Source of the DNA: Pedococcus sp031456495 | GTDB lineage: Bacteria > Actinomycetota > Actinomycetes > Actinomycetales > Dermatophilaceae | Direction: 5' to 3' | Assembly: GCF_031456495.1 (NCBI RefSeq) | Contig: NZ_JAVDUW010000001.1 | Span: 1,974,371 to 2,038,370 of the forward strand | Length of the DNA: 64,000 nucleotides | In this document: positions 18,283 through 27,395 of the stretch, one piece after another | Numbering within the stretch: the first letter of the stretch is position 1 | Layout: every line of letters begins with the position of its first letter | Program-made: the position numbers and the translations under genes | The notes under the pieces: model-generated | The model's database searches: none | What the model saw: the letters and a program-made list of their open reading frames with translations, nothing else | Told to the model about the DNA's origin: nothing

Positions 18283-19314
18283 TCAGACCTCGTCGCCGGA
18301 GAGCAGCAGCTCGGCGGTGGCCGTGTCCGTGACCAAGACCTTCACGTACCCGGCACGCACCGCAACCCGGATCGACTCGACCTTGTCGGCGCCCACTCCC
18401 ACTCCGATGGTGTGCGGGATGCGGCGCAACCCGTCGAGGGTGATCGCGATGAGACGCTCCGACCCGGGGAAGTCGATCGGCTGGCCGTCCCGGTCGTAGG
18501 GCCGCGCACAGATGTCCCCGACGGCTGCCTGCATGGCCTCTTCGTGGGCCGAGATGACGCTGGGCAGTGACCATCGCCGGTGTGGGGGTGCGCCGATGCC
18601 CAGTAGGGCGGCGTCGGCGCGGTCCCACAGGTTGTGCACGCGCTGCACCTGGGGGTCCTTCACGAGCACCCGGTGGAGCGACGGCGTGGGCATGGCCGGC
18701 GCGTACAGCATGACGGGGTTCCCCTGGACCTTGAAGGCGAGGGCACGGGTGATCTCGTTGGTCTGGTACTGCGGCTCCGGCTCCTCCACCCCACCGACCG
18801 TCGGGCACAGGACGACTCCCGGCATGGCAGGCAGGCTCTGCTGGGCGACGGTGTAGACCGTCGCGCCTGACGACACGATGAGGACGTCGCCCGCCCGGAG
18901 CTGGGCGGCAGCCAGAGCCTCGACGACCCGGGGGGCGAGCAGCACCCCGGGTTCCACCCCTCGGGCCGACGGGGTGACGTAGGCGCTGGTCAGCCCCAGC
19001 GAGGAGATGAGCCGACGCTCAAGGTCCGCAGCGGCACCGTGCTCGGGGTCCCGGACCCGGACCTCCACGATGCCCGTCTCCCGGGCTGCCGCCAGCAGCC
19101 GGCTCACCGTGGGACGGCTCGTGCCGATGCGGCGCGCGATCTCCGCCTGGGTGGCGTCCTCGAGGTAGTAGAGCCGTGCCGCCTCGTAGACCAGTCGCGA
19201 CGGAAAGCGTTGGCGCACAGGCCCGTGCTCGTTCCTCGGGGTCGAGTCCCTTGCCACCGTGGTCGCCCCCTGGTGCGTCGTCGAGCCGTGCGCTGGTGCA
19301 CGGATGTTCAGCAT
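18283..19314 (-). CDS. SorC/DeoR-type sugar-responsive transcriptional regulator
   Basis: A 343-aa product with an N-terminal helix-turn-helix (EDATQAEIARRIGTSRPTVSRLLAAAR, residues about 53-80) and a SorC-type sugar-phosphate-binding domain (SSGATVYTVAQ, CPTVGGVEEPEPQYQTNEI, GIGAPPHRR). Members repress or activate carbohydrate operons and respond to phosphorylated sugars. It is divergent from eltD and the ABC importer, so it very likely controls them through the operators at 19305-19353. The ATG at 19314 lies against those operators; GTG 19257 is an alternative start that would leave a 5' UTR. Confidence 0.88.
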   Translation of the reverse strand: MLNIRAPAHGSTTHQGATTVARDSTPRNEHGPVRQRFPSRLVYEAARLYYLEDATQAEIARRIGTSRPTVSRLLAAARETGIVEVRVRDPEHGAAADLERRLISSLGLTSAYVTPSARGVEPGVLLAPRVVEALAAAQLRAGDVLIVSSGATVYTVAQQSLPAMPGVVLCPTVGGVEEPEPQYQTNEITRALAFKVQGNPVMLYAPAMPTPSLHRVLVKDPQVQRVHNLWDRADAALLGIGAPPHRRWSLPSVISAHEEAMQAAVGDICARPYDRDGQPIDFPGSERLIAITLDGLRRIPHTIGVGVGADKVESIRVAVRAGYVKVLVTDTATAELLLSGDEV

Positions 19315-19353
19315 AGTGGAATCGCTTGAACATTTGTGCTGGACAATTGTGCA
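19305..19353. promoter_or_regulatory. Tandem operator-like palindromes between sorC-type gene and eltD
   Basis: TGGACAATTGTGCA (19340-19353) is a near-perfect palindrome of form TGNACAATTGTNCA. TGAACATTTGTGCT (19327-19340) is a degenerate copy 13 bp upstream, and an inverted half TGTTCA lies at 19305-19310. The region is notably A/T-rich for this genome. It is the natural binding region for the adjacent SorC-type regulator. Confidence 0.6.
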
Positions 19354-19428
19354 ACCGAGTCCTACGGTGATGGCGGATCCGATGCCGGTTCAGGGCAGAT
19401 CGGACAACCAGGCCAAAGGAGGTCACCC

Positions 19429-20532
19429 ATGGTCGAGACCGTTGAGGAGCTCGGCGACGCCGACGGGACGATGCAGGCGGTCGTCTGCCACGGGCCGGGT
19501 GACTACCGGCTGGAGCGGCTCCCGGTCCCCACTGCCGGTCCCGGGGAGGCGCTGATCCGCGTCGAGGCCGTCGGGATCTGCGCCAGCGACCTCAAGTGCT
19601 TCCACGGCGCCGCCAAGTTCTGGGGGGATGCCACTCGGCCGGCCTGGGCGGAAACCCAGGTCGTTCCCGGGCACGAGGTGACCGGACGCGTCGTCGCCAT
19701 CTCGCCCGAGGCGCGCGAGCGCTGGCAGGTCGACGAAGGGGATCGCGTCGTCGTCGAGCAGATCGTGCCGTGCGGCGCCTGCCGGTACTGCCTCGAGGGG
19801 GCGTACCACATGTGCCAGGTGCACAACATCTACGGCTTCAAGCGCGCGACCCAGGGCGGGATGCAGGAGTACATGGTGCTGACCCGCGGCTCCCTGGTGC
19901 ACCGCGTGCGATCGGACATCCCGCCCGCCCACGCCGCCTTCGCCGAACCGCTCTCGTGCGCCCTGCACGCCGTCGAGCGGGCCCGCATCGGGTTCTCCGA
20001 CGTCGTGGTCGTGGCCGGCTGCGGGCCGATCGGACTGGGCATGATCGCCGGTGCGGCTGCGAAGTCCCCCGCGCAGGTCATCGCCCTCGACCTCGAACCG
20101 CGCAAGCTGGAGCTCGCCGCACGTACCGGTGCCACCGTCACGATCGACATCGGCAAGCAGGACCCCGTCGCCACGGTCATGGAGCTCACGGACGGCTACG
20201 GGGCCGACGTCTACCTCGAGGGCACGGGGCACCCGTCGGCGGTCGTGCAAGGCCTCTCGCTGCTGCGCAAGCTCGGGCGCTTCGTCGAGTACAGCGTCTT
20301 CAAGGACGAGGTGACTGTCGACTGGACGATCATCAGCGACGACAAGGAGCTGGACGTCCTCGGTGCGCACCTCGGCCCGAACTGCTGGCCGGCGGCCATC
20401 CGGCTGATCGAGGAGGGGCGGCTACCCCTCGACGACATCTGCACCCACCAGCTGCCCATCAGCGAGTTCGCACGTGGCCTCAACCTGGTCGCGAGCGGCT
20501 CCGAGTCGATCAAGGTCTCCCTCCTGCCCTGA
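19429..20532 (+). CDS. eltD: Zinc-dependent erythritol/L-threitol-type dehydrogenase (MDR family)
   Basis: A 367-aa medium-chain dehydrogenase. Catalytic zinc ligands are Cys51 (GICASDLKCF) and His82-Glu83 (VPGHEV). Structural zinc Cys are at 115, 118, 121 and 129. The NAD-binding loop is AGCGPIGLG. The sequence closely follows, from memory, the M. smegmatis EltD that oxidises erythritol and L-threitol to erythrulose (shared blocks MQAVVCHGP, HGAAKFWGD, DVLGAHLGP). The ATG at 19429 sits after AAAGGAGG. It begins the transcript that includes the ABC importer; SorC-type operators lie 76-124 bases upstream. Another polyol substrate is possible. Confidence 0.8.
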   Translation: MVETVEELGDADGTMQAVVCHGPGDYRLERLPVPTAGPGEALIRVEAVGICASDLKCFHGAAKFWGDATRPAWAETQVVPGHEVTGRVVAISPEARERWQVDEGDRVVVEQIVPCGACRYCLEGAYHMCQVHNIYGFKRATQGGMQEYMVLTRGSLVHRVRSDIPPAHAAFAEPLSCALHAVERARIGFSDVVVVAGCGPIGLGMIAGAAAKSPAQVIALDLEPRKLELAARTGATVTIDIGKQDPVATVMELTDGYGADVYLEGTGHPSAVVQGLSLLRKLGRFVEYSVFKDEVTVDWTIISDDKELDVLGAHLGPNCWPAAIRLIEEGRLPLDDICTHQLPISEFARGLNLVASGSESIKVSLLP

Positions 20533-20613
20533 GGCAGGACATCCCGTCCACACCTCCTGCGGTTCCGTCCACCCAGCCCCACCCGACCACCCATCTGAGA
20601 CAAGGACCACGCC

Positions 20614-21726
20614 ATGAAGCACCCCCGCGCCACGAAGGCCACCATCCTGCTGTCCGCCGCGCTGGTCGTGCCGCTCGCGGCATGCAGCTCGGGCAAGTCA
20701 GCCAGCACCGGTTCGTCCGGGTCCGCCAAGGGTTCCATCGAGGGTGCGAAGGTCGCCTTCCTCATGCCCGACGAGGCATCCACGCGGTACGAGCAGCACG
20801 ACGCCCCGGGCTTCAAGAGCGCCCTCGCCAAGCTCTGCTCGAGCTGCAGCGTCCTCTACAACAACGCGACCGGTGACGCCTCCAAGCAGCAGCAGCAGTT
20901 CAACGCAGCCATCTCCCAGGGCGTGAAGGCCATCGTGCTCGACCCGGTCGACTCGACGGCCGCGACTTCCATGGTGGCCCGGGCGCAAGCGCGCGGGATC
21001 AAGGTCGTCGCATACGACCGGCCCATCCCCAACGCCAAGGTCGACTACTACGTGTCCTTCGACAACGAGGAGATCGGCAAGTCGATCGCCCAGTCCCTGG
21101 TCAAGCACCTGAAGGACACCTCGGTGCCGACGAGCAAGGGCATCCTCGAGGTCAACGGCTCCCCGACCGATGCGGCGGCGGGCCTGATCAAGAAGGGCAT
21201 CCACGAGGGGCTCGCGGGGAGTGGCTACACGACGCTGGCGGAGTACGACACCCCTGACTGGGAGCCGACCAAGGCCCAGCAGTGGGTCGCGGGCCAGGTC
21301 TCCCGCTTCGGCGACAAGATCGGCGGCATCGTCGCGGCCAACGACGGCACCGGTGGTGGCTCGATCGCGGCCCTGAAGGCAGCCAACGTCAAGCCCGTCC
21401 CGCCGGTCACCGGCAACGACGCCACCACCGCCGGCCTGCAGCTCATCATCGCCGGCGACCAGTACAACACCATCTCCAAGCCGAGCGAGATCGTCGCCGG
21501 TGCAGCCGCGCAGGTGGTCGTCGACCTGGTCCAGGGCAAGCAGGTCGAGGCAGTCGGTGGCGGGAAGCTCACCACCGTCTTCAACGCGCCCACCATGCTC
21601 TTCGTCCCCAAGGTGATCACCAAGGAGAACCTCAAGGCGGAGATCATCGACACCAACATCGCCAAGGCCTCCGACCTGTGCACCGGTGCCTACGCGGCCG
21701 GCTGCAAGACGCTCGGAATCTCCTGA
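20614..21726 (+). CDS. Sugar ABC transporter substrate-binding lipoprotein (XylF-like)
   Basis: A 370-aa periplasmic-binding-type protein of the ribose/xylose cluster. The lipobox is LAAC with Cys24. The mature part shows VAFLMPDEASTRYEQHD and later GIVAANDGTGGGSIAALKA, typical of XylF-like type 1 binding proteins that shuttle sugar to a membrane permease. It sits between eltD and the ATPase/permease genes, so the ligand is likely a polyol handled by EltD. SD-like sequence CAAGGACC lies before the ATG. Confidence 0.9.
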   Translation: MKHPRATKATILLSAALVVPLAACSSGKSASTGSSGSAKGSIEGAKVAFLMPDEASTRYEQHDAPGFKSALAKLCSSCSVLYNNATGDASKQQQQFNAAISQGVKAIVLDPVDSTAATSMVARAQARGIKVVAYDRPIPNAKVDYYVSFDNEEIGKSIAQSLVKHLKDTSVPTSKGILEVNGSPTDAAAGLIKKGIHEGLAGSGYTTLAEYDTPDWEPTKAQQWVAGQVSRFGDKIGGIVAANDGTGGGSIAALKAANVKPVPPVTGNDATTAGLQLIIAGDQYNTISKPSEIVAGAAAQVVVDLVQGKQVEAVGGGKLTTVFNAPTMLFVPKVITKENLKAEIIDTNIAKASDLCTGAYAAGCKTLGIS

Positions 21727-21763
21727 CGCGCAGCACGGTGTCGAGTCCAAGGAAGGCCTCACC

Positions 21764-22600
21764 ATGACAGCCACAGCAACGACTCCTGCCGCGACGGGCG
21801 AGACCACCCCGATCCTGAGCCTGCACGGGGTCGGCAAGACTTTCGGTGCCGTCTCGGCCCTCACCGACATCGACCTGGAGGTCCACGCCGGTGAGGTGGT
21901 CGCCCTCGTCGGTGACAACGGCGCCGGGAAGTCCACGCTCGTCAAGGTCCTGTCCGGAGTGCACCAGCCCGACGCGGGCGAGCTGTTCTTCGACGGGGAG
22001 CGTGTCTCGATCGAGTCGCCCTCCGCCGCGCTGGAGCTCGGCATCGCGACCGTGTTCCAGGACCTCGCCCTGTGCGAGAACCTCGACGTGGTCGCCAACC
22101 TCTTCCTCGGCCGCGAGGTGGGGCCGATGCGCCTCAGCGAGGTGGAGATGGAGACGCGGTCCTGGGAGCTGCTCGGGGAGCTCTCGGCCCGGATCCCGAG
22201 CGTCCGGGTGCCGATCGCCTCATTGTCAGGTGGTCAACGGCAGACGGTCGCGATCGCTCGGTCGCTGCTGGTGAACCCGCGGATCATCATGCTCGACGAG
22301 CCCACCGCCGCCCTCGGCGTGGCGCAGACGGCGGAGGTCCTCAACCTCATCGAGCGCGTCAGGGCCCGCGGCCTGGGCGTCGTCATGATCAGCCACAACA
22401 TGGAGGACGTGCGCGCCGTGGCCGACCGCATCGTCGTCCTGCGCCTCGGCCGCAACAACGGCGTCTTCGGTCCCGAGGCAAGCAGCCACGACCTCGTCGC
22501 GGCCATCACGGGGGCGACCGACAACGTCGTCACCCGCCGCTCGGAACGGCGAGCCGCTGAGGCCGGGTCGTCCATCCAACCCCCGGAGGAGCCGTCATGA
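21764..22600 (+). CDS. Sugar ABC transporter ATP-binding protein (single nucleotide-binding domain)
   Basis: A 278-aa ATPase with Walker A GDNGAGKST (50-58), signature LSGGQ (154-158), Walker B IIMLDEP (Asp178, Glu179) and switch His in SHN. Unlike XylG/RbsA it has only one ATPase domain, as in FrcA-type importers, so a homodimer would drive the permease. AAGGAAGG precedes the ATG at 21764. The stop overlaps the permease ATG (ATGA), so the two are coupled. Confidence 0.92.
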   Translation: MTATATTPAATGETTPILSLHGVGKTFGAVSALTDIDLEVHAGEVVALVGDNGAGKSTLVKVLSGVHQPDAGELFFDGERVSIESPSAALELGIATVFQDLALCENLDVVANLFLGREVGPMRLSEVEMETRSWELLGELSARIPSVRVPIASLSGGQRQTVAIARSLLVNPRIIMLDEPTAALGVAQTAEVLNLIERVRARGLGVVMISHNMEDVRAVADRIVVLRLGRNNGVFGPEASSHDLVAAITGATDNVVTRRSERRAAEAGSSIQPPEEPS

Positions 22601-23895
22601 CGCAGGAACGATCGCCACAGACCGCCACCACCCCGGCGGAGCCGGCCGGCGGGGTTCGCCCCGGTGGGGCGACCCTGGACCGCCAGGACAGCCGGGTCTC
22701 GGTCGGGCAGGGTGGCGTGCGAGGTGCCGTCGGCGACTTCGGCCGACGGGTGAGGTCCGGCGACCTCGGACCGCTGCCGGTCGTCGTGGGCCTGGTGATC
22801 ATCGCGATCATCTTCCAGGCGCTGAACCCGGTCTTCCTGACCTCCACCAACCTGGTCAACCTGCTGTACGACAGTGCCGCAGTCGGCACGATCTCCCTGG
22901 GCATCGTCCTCGTGCTGATCCTCGGAGAGATCGACCTCTCGGTCGGCTCGCTCAGCGGGCTGTCCTCGGCCTTCCTTGGGGTGCTCTGGGTCAACCAGGG
23001 CTGGCCCGTGCTCCTGGCCATCGGTGCAGCCATGCTGAGCGGGGCGGTCATCGGTCTGCTCTACGGCGTCGTCTTCACCCGCTTCGGGATGCCCAGCTTC
23101 GTCGTGACCCTTGCCGGTCTTCTCGCCTTCCTGGGACTGCAGCTGCAGCTGCTCGGCAACCAGGGGTCGATCAACCTTCCCTACGGCACGGCCTTGGTGA
23201 CCTTCGGCCAGCAGCAGTTCCTGCCTCCGGTGGTGGCCTACGTCTTCGCGGTGGTGGCCGCCGGGGTCGTGTTCCTCACGGGGCTCCTCAACACCCGCGA
23301 ACGGCGGAAGGCCAACCTGTCGTACACGAGCACCCAGATCCTCGTGCTCCGTGCGGTCGCCCTCCTGGTGCTCTTCCTGCTCGCTGCGTGGTATCTCAAC
23401 CGTGACAACGGCGTCCCGTGGATGTTCATGCTGTTCGTCATCGCCGTCGTGGTCGCGAACTACGCCCTGACCCGGACCAGCTGGGGCAGGCACATGTTCG
23501 CGGTAGGTGGCAGTGTCGAGGCCGCCCGTCGCGCGGGCATCAACGTCAAGAGGGTGTACCTGTCGGCGTTCGTCCTGACCGGCCTGCTGGCCGCGACGGG
23601 TGGCGTCCTCAGCGCGGCCCGGTTGGCGTCGTCGAGCCAGAGCGCAGGCACCGGCGACGTCAACCTGAACGCCATCGCAGCGGCCGTCATCGGAGGAACG
23701 AGCCTGTTCGGCGGCCGCGGGTCCGCCTACTCGGCCCTGCTCGGGATCCTGGTCATCCAGTCGATCTCGAACGGCCTGACGCTCCTCAACCTCTCGTCGG
23801 CGCCACGGTTCATGATCACCGGCGGGGTTCTCGCGCTCGCCGTGCTCATCGACTCGCTGGCGCGGCGCTCGCGGGTCTCCCACGGAAGAGCCTGA
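22597..23895 (+). CDS. Sugar ABC transporter permease (XylH-like)
   Basis: A 432-aa integral membrane protein of the branched-chain/ribose permease family. After about 55 mostly polar residues it has ten or so hydrophobic segments. Family blocks include LGEIDLSVGSLSGL and a conserved late block AIAAAVIGGTSLFGGRGSAY. It forms the channel of the importer with the upstream ATPase and lipoprotein. It is followed by a strong hairpin (23908-23940) before the convergent kinase gene. Confidence 0.92.
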   Translation: MTQERSPQTATTPAEPAGGVRPGGATLDRQDSRVSVGQGGVRGAVGDFGRRVRSGDLGPLPVVVGLVIIAIIFQALNPVFLTSTNLVNLLYDSAAVGTISLGIVLVLILGEIDLSVGSLSGLSSAFLGVLWVNQGWPVLLAIGAAMLSGAVIGLLYGVVFTRFGMPSFVVTLAGLLAFLGLQLQLLGNQGSINLPYGTALVTFGQQQFLPPVVAYVFAVVAAGVVFLTGLLNTRERRKANLSYTSTQILVLRAVALLVLFLLAAWYLNRDNGVPWMFMLFVIAVVVANYALTRTSWGRHMFAVGGSVEAARRAGINVKRVYLSAFVLTGLLAATGGVLSAARLASSSQSAGTGDVNLNAIAAAVIGGTSLFGGRGSAYSALLGILVIQSISNGLTLLNLSSAPRFMITGGVLALAVLIDSLARRSRVSHGRA

Positions 23896-23907
23896 GAGCG
23901 GCCGAGG

Positions 23908-23940
23908 CGGGCCGGGCGCGGACACTCCGCGTCCGGCCCG
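23908..23940. terminator. GC-rich hairpin, likely bidirectional terminator
   Basis: A 14-bp stem (one G-U pair) CGGGCCGGGCGCGG / CCGCGTCCGGCCCG closes on an ACACT loop, between the convergent permease and kinase genes. There is no T-tract on either side, as is common in high-GC Actinobacteria. Confidence 0.6.
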
Positions 23941-23994
23941 TCCCCGTGCCCGCGCAGGGACCGGTTGGCAGGTCCGACTACGGGCGCCGGTGCC

Positions 23995-25491
23995 TCAGCT
24001 CCGGAAGGCGTCCTCCTGCGTCGACGCGAGGGTGTGCACCAAGGACTTGGTCGCCGGGTAGAGGTCGCCGTACACGCGGTACAGACGGTCGTAGAGCTCG
24101 TGGTTCTCCTTGTTGGGCTCGACGACCGTCCCCACCGAGGCCCAGTCGGTCTCCGGCGCCACGAGCTCGGTGCCGATGGCGGCCAGGAGCGCGTCGCCGT
24201 AGCTCGCACCGACCGTCTGGGTGGGGACGACCTGTGGACGTCCGACCACGTCACTGACGATCTGGGTCCACAGGCCGCCCTGGGTACCGCCGCCCACTGC
24301 CACGAGCCGCTCGATGGGTGTCTGCTCGCCGTCGAGGAACTCGACGATCTGCCGTATGCCGTAGGCGATGCCTTCGTAGACCGCCCGGAACAGGTGCCCG
24401 CGCTCGTGCCTGAGGCTGAGGCCGGCCACGACGCCGCGCGCCCTCGGGTCGAAGATCGGCGTGCGCTCACCGGCGAAGTACGGCAGCAGCACGAGGCCGT
24501 CCGATCCCGGTGGAAGAGCGGCGGCCTCGGAGACGAGCTGCTCGAACGGAGCGCCGCCCGTCAGCTGCTGCACCCACGAGGTGAGGGAGCCGGACGTCGA
24601 CATGCCCGCAGCGAGGGTGTACTGGCCCGGTTCGACGCCCGACGTGGTCCACAGCAGTGGGTGTGTCTGCATCGAGGGCAGGACCTGGACGAAGAACATC
24701 GTCGAGCCGTACATCAGCATGAGGTCCCCGGGATGGCGGACGCCGGCCGAGAAGGCCTCGCTCCAGGCGTCGACCGTCCCGGCGCAGACGGGGACGCCCT
24801 CGGGCAGACCCGTCTGGGCTGCCGCCTCCGCGGTGACGTGCCCGACGACCTCGGCCGGCCACACCAGTCGGGGAACCTCCAGGTGCCCGACGATGCCGTC
24901 GAGCCAGTCGTGCGCCCAGTCGTTGCGCTGCAGGTCGTACAGGGGGTCGTTCTGGCTCGCGGTGTGGTGGTCCAGGACGTACTCACCCGTGAGCTTCGCC
25001 ACGAGGTAGGAATTGGAGTTGAACCACCGGCGGGCCCGCTGCCAGGCGTCCGGCTCGTGGCGCTGGACCCATGTCATCTTGGGGCCGACCGCCTGGGTGG
25101 ACAGGGCCTTGCCGCACCGCTCGAGCACGTGCTCGGCGCCGAGTCGCTCGGTCAGCTCCTCGATCTCCGCGGTGGCGCGCATGTCGATGCCGTAGAGGAT
25201 GGCCGGCCGGACCGGAGCCAGGTCCGCGTCGCACAGCAGGAGGCACGGGCCCACGCCGCTGACGCACATACCCACCAGCTGGTGCTCGCCGAGGTCTGTC
25301 ACCAGCTCGCGGCACACGCCCACGAAGTCCGCCCACCAGACCGCCTCGGCGTCCACCTCGGCCCACCCCGGACGCGGCAGACTCATCGAGTGCTGCCGGA
25401 CCGCGGTACGCAGGATGGTCCCGTCGGCAGTGGTGAGCACCCCCTTGGTGCTGCCCGTCCCGGTGTCCACGCCGAGCAGTACGTCCGCCAT
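23995..25491 (-). CDS. FGGY-family carbohydrate kinase (xylulokinase-like)
   Basis: A 498-aa kinase with the FGGY phosphate-loop GVDTGTGSTKGVL at the N-terminus, GTVDAWSEAFSAGV holding the likely catalytic Asp, and the C-terminal signature GGGTQGGLWTQIVSDVVGRP. FGGY enzymes phosphorylate ketoses or polyols using ATP. Its place next to EltD and the importer suggests a tetrulose or pentulose substrate, but the family gives no certainty. The ATG at 25491 (MADVLLGVDTG) is chosen over 25524. It is convergent with the permease. Confidence 0.87.
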   Translation of the reverse strand: MADVLLGVDTGTGSTKGVLTTADGTILRTAVRQHSMSLPRPGWAEVDAEAVWWADFVGVCRELVTDLGEHQLVGMCVSGVGPCLLLCDADLAPVRPAILYGIDMRATAEIEELTERLGAEHVLERCGKALSTQAVGPKMTWVQRHEPDAWQRARRWFNSNSYLVAKLTGEYVLDHHTASQNDPLYDLQRNDWAHDWLDGIVGHLEVPRLVWPAEVVGHVTAEAAAQTGLPEGVPVCAGTVDAWSEAFSAGVRHPGDLMLMYGSTMFFVQVLPSMQTHPLLWTTSGVEPGQYTLAAGMSTSGSLTSWVQQLTGGAPFEQLVSEAAALPPGSDGLVLLPYFAGERTPIFDPRARGVVAGLSLRHERGHLFRAVYEGIAYGIRQIVEFLDGEQTPIERLVAVGGGTQGGLWTQIVSDVVGRPQVVPTQTVGASYGDALLAAIGTELVAPETDWASVGTVVEPNKENHELYDRLYRVYGDLYPATKSLVHTLASTQEDAFRS

Positions 25492-25681
25492 CGCCACATC
25501 CTCATCGATCCGGGCCTGGGCCAACCTTCACCCTACGGGGCAAAGGGGTTTCCAGACGGGCGCACTGGTCCGTGTCTTGCCGCAACCGGCGGCCCTGGAG
25601 CGCATGGCACGGGGCGGTACGCCTTCGCGTCGGCTCTGAACCCGGGTCTCCGGGCTGGGACGGCAGGAAGGGGACGACGGC

Positions 25682-26053
25682 TCAGTCGCGGATGGTCGCG
25701 CCGTTGAGCTTGATCGAGTCCCACGAGCGGGCGTTGAAGACGAAGCGGGGCAGGCCGTCCATGGTCACCGTGAGCGCACCACTGGTGTCGATGGAGTAGC
25801 CCACGGTGCGCTCCTCCTCCGGCAGCGTGCAGAAGAACTCGACCGTCCCCTGCGTGCCGACGGTCGTGAGGATCACCTCCAGGTAGGTCCGCAGCCCCAG
25901 CTCCGGCACCCGGGTCGAGGCGGAGGCGTCCTTGGCCGCCCGCAGCGTCCCCTGCCACACCTCGCTGTCGAGCGCGCCGTCGTGGTCGAGGTAGTTCCAG
26001 CGGACCAGCACGGTCGGCTCCTGGGTCTCGATCTCCCACAGCTCCTGCGGCAT
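25682..26053 (-). CDS. Hypothetical protein, 123 aa
   Basis: Starts at an ATG with GGAAAGGAC seven bases upstream, MPQELWEIETQEPTVLVRWN. Beta-rich, with alternating strands (TYLEVILTTVG, GTVEFFCTLP, ALTVTMDGLPRFVF), acidic, no signal peptide or membrane helix. I recognise no family. It lies alone between the FGGY kinase (190-base gap holding its promoter) and the HIT-like gene. Confidence 0.6.
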   Translation of the reverse strand: MPQELWEIETQEPTVLVRWNYLDHDGALDSEVWQGTLRAAKDASASTRVPELGLRTYLEVILTTVGTQGTVEFFCTLPEEERTVGYSIDTSGALTVTMDGLPRFVFNARSWDSIKLNGATIRD

Positions 26054-26150
26054 CCAGCACGTCCTTTCCGGCTCGGCACCGGCCGGTCGGCAGGCGCACA
26101 CGCCGACGGCACTGCCCTCGGCGCCTGCTCCTACCCACTCGGGGGAGCCC

Positions 26151-26621
26151 CTACACAGGCTCCTCGGCGAGGTGCGCGGCGATGGCGGCACGGAGGGCGT
26201 CGTGCTGCGGCCCGAGGGCCGTGGCCGGGTCGGACCAGTGGCCGGGCGGGTACAGCCAGACGGGCTTGCGCACGAGCTCCGGCGGCTCCCAGCCGTAGCG
26301 CGGCCAGACGTGGGCGTGCAGGTACGGGTCGGTGTTACCGAGGATCTCCAGGTTGACCCGGCGGAACGCGGGATCGCTCTCGCCACAGGCACGCTCGACC
26401 GCCTCGCCGAGGCGAGCCATCGAGTCGAGGAACTCCAGCCGGCGCCCGCGGGGGAGGTCGGACAGCCGCTGGACCTGGGGGTCGTCGGTCAGCAGGACGC
26501 AGTACCCCGGGAGCCACTGCACGTCGCCCACCACCGCGAAGCCACCCGGCATACGCCGCAGCACCGTCGGGTTCTCCCCGCGCAGTGCCGCGCCGATGCG
26601 GTCCGCGCGCCAGCCGTCCAT
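26151..26621 (-). CDS. HIT-like nucleotide-binding/hydrolase protein
   Basis: A 156-aa protein. Two of the histidine-triad residues are visible in DPYLHAHVWPRYG (His102, His104), followed by a Trp-Pro; a third is not in canonical spacing. HIT-like enzymes hydrolyse or transfer nucleoside monophosphates. Its ATG is 78 bases from the divergent DUF1990 gene. One CGGCATAC copy lies at 26547-26554. The assignment rests on the HxH motif and overall length. Confidence 0.65.
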   Translation of the reverse strand: MDGWRADRIGAALRGENPTVLRRMPGGFAVVGDVQWLPGYCVLLTDDPQVQRLSDLPRGRRLEFLDSMARLGEAVERACGESDPAFRRVNLEILGNTDPYLHAHVWPRYGWEPPELVRKPVWLYPPGHWSDPATALGPQHDALRAAIAAHLAEEPV

Positions 26622-26698
26622 GCGCCGAACGCTCTCACACCCGGCGCCCGCGCCGTGGCGCCGGACACCTCCGCCGGGGCGCACCCCCACAATGGGCC

Positions 26699-27241
26699 AT
26701 GGCCACCAGCCCGATCCCACCCGGCCGCCTCGAGCAGCTCCGTGCCGCGCCCCTGACGTATGCCGCCGTGGGCGCCAGCGGCTCGGCGTCGCCGCCGGCC
26801 GGCTACCGGGCGGTACGCGAGGAGCGCGTCCTGGCCCGGCGGGACCTCGACGGGGCGGCCGAGGACCTGCTGGCCTGGCGGGTGCACCAGCGCGCCGGCC
26901 TGCGCGTCGCCGCCTCGGGTCCCCGCGCGGTCCCCGGCGCGGTCGTCGACATGCGCCTGGGGGTGGGGCCGCTGTCCGTCCGGATCCCCTGCCGGGTCGT
27001 CTCCGTGGTGGACGAGCCTGACCGGCGCGGCTTCGCCTACGGGACGCTGCTCGGGCACCCCGAGTCGGGCGAGGAGCTGTTCCTGCTGCGCCGCGGGGGC
27101 GACGGGCGCATCACCTTCACCATCACCGCCTTCTCGCGGCCGGCGACCGCGCTCGCCCGGCTCGGCGGCCCGGTCGGCACGGTCGTCCAGGACGCGATGA
27201 CCCGGCGCTACCTCGCCGCCCTCGACCGCCTCGCGAGCTGA
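26699..27241 (+). CDS. DUF1990 (UPF0548) family protein
   Basis: A 180-aa product with the family landmarks GYRAVREERVLARRDLD, LLAWRVHQRAGLRV, RIPCRVVSVVDEPDRRGFAY and FTITAFSRPATALARLGGPV. This is a SRPBCC/START-like fold of unknown activity, common in Actinobacteria and plants. The ATG at 26699 (MATSPIPPG) fits the family length. It lies alone between the HIT-like gene and the S51 peptidase. Confidence 0.85.
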   Translation: MATSPIPPGRLEQLRAAPLTYAAVGASGSASPPAGYRAVREERVLARRDLDGAAEDLLAWRVHQRAGLRVAASGPRAVPGAVVDMRLGVGPLSVRIPCRVVSVVDEPDRRGFAYGTLLGHPESGEELFLLRRGGDGRITFTITAFSRPATALARLGGPVGTVVQDAMTRRYLAALDRLAS

Positions 27242-27395
27242 CCGGTCGAGGCCCGAAGGGCGCGACGGCCCGGACCCCGGGGGCCTGGCGGGTTCGGCGG
27301 GACCGATGACTCCCGGCCGGTCGACCGGTCAGAATGACCACCGCGTCGTCCTGACCGCACGGGGACCGCGCACCACGAGCAGGAGGGGAGTCGTC

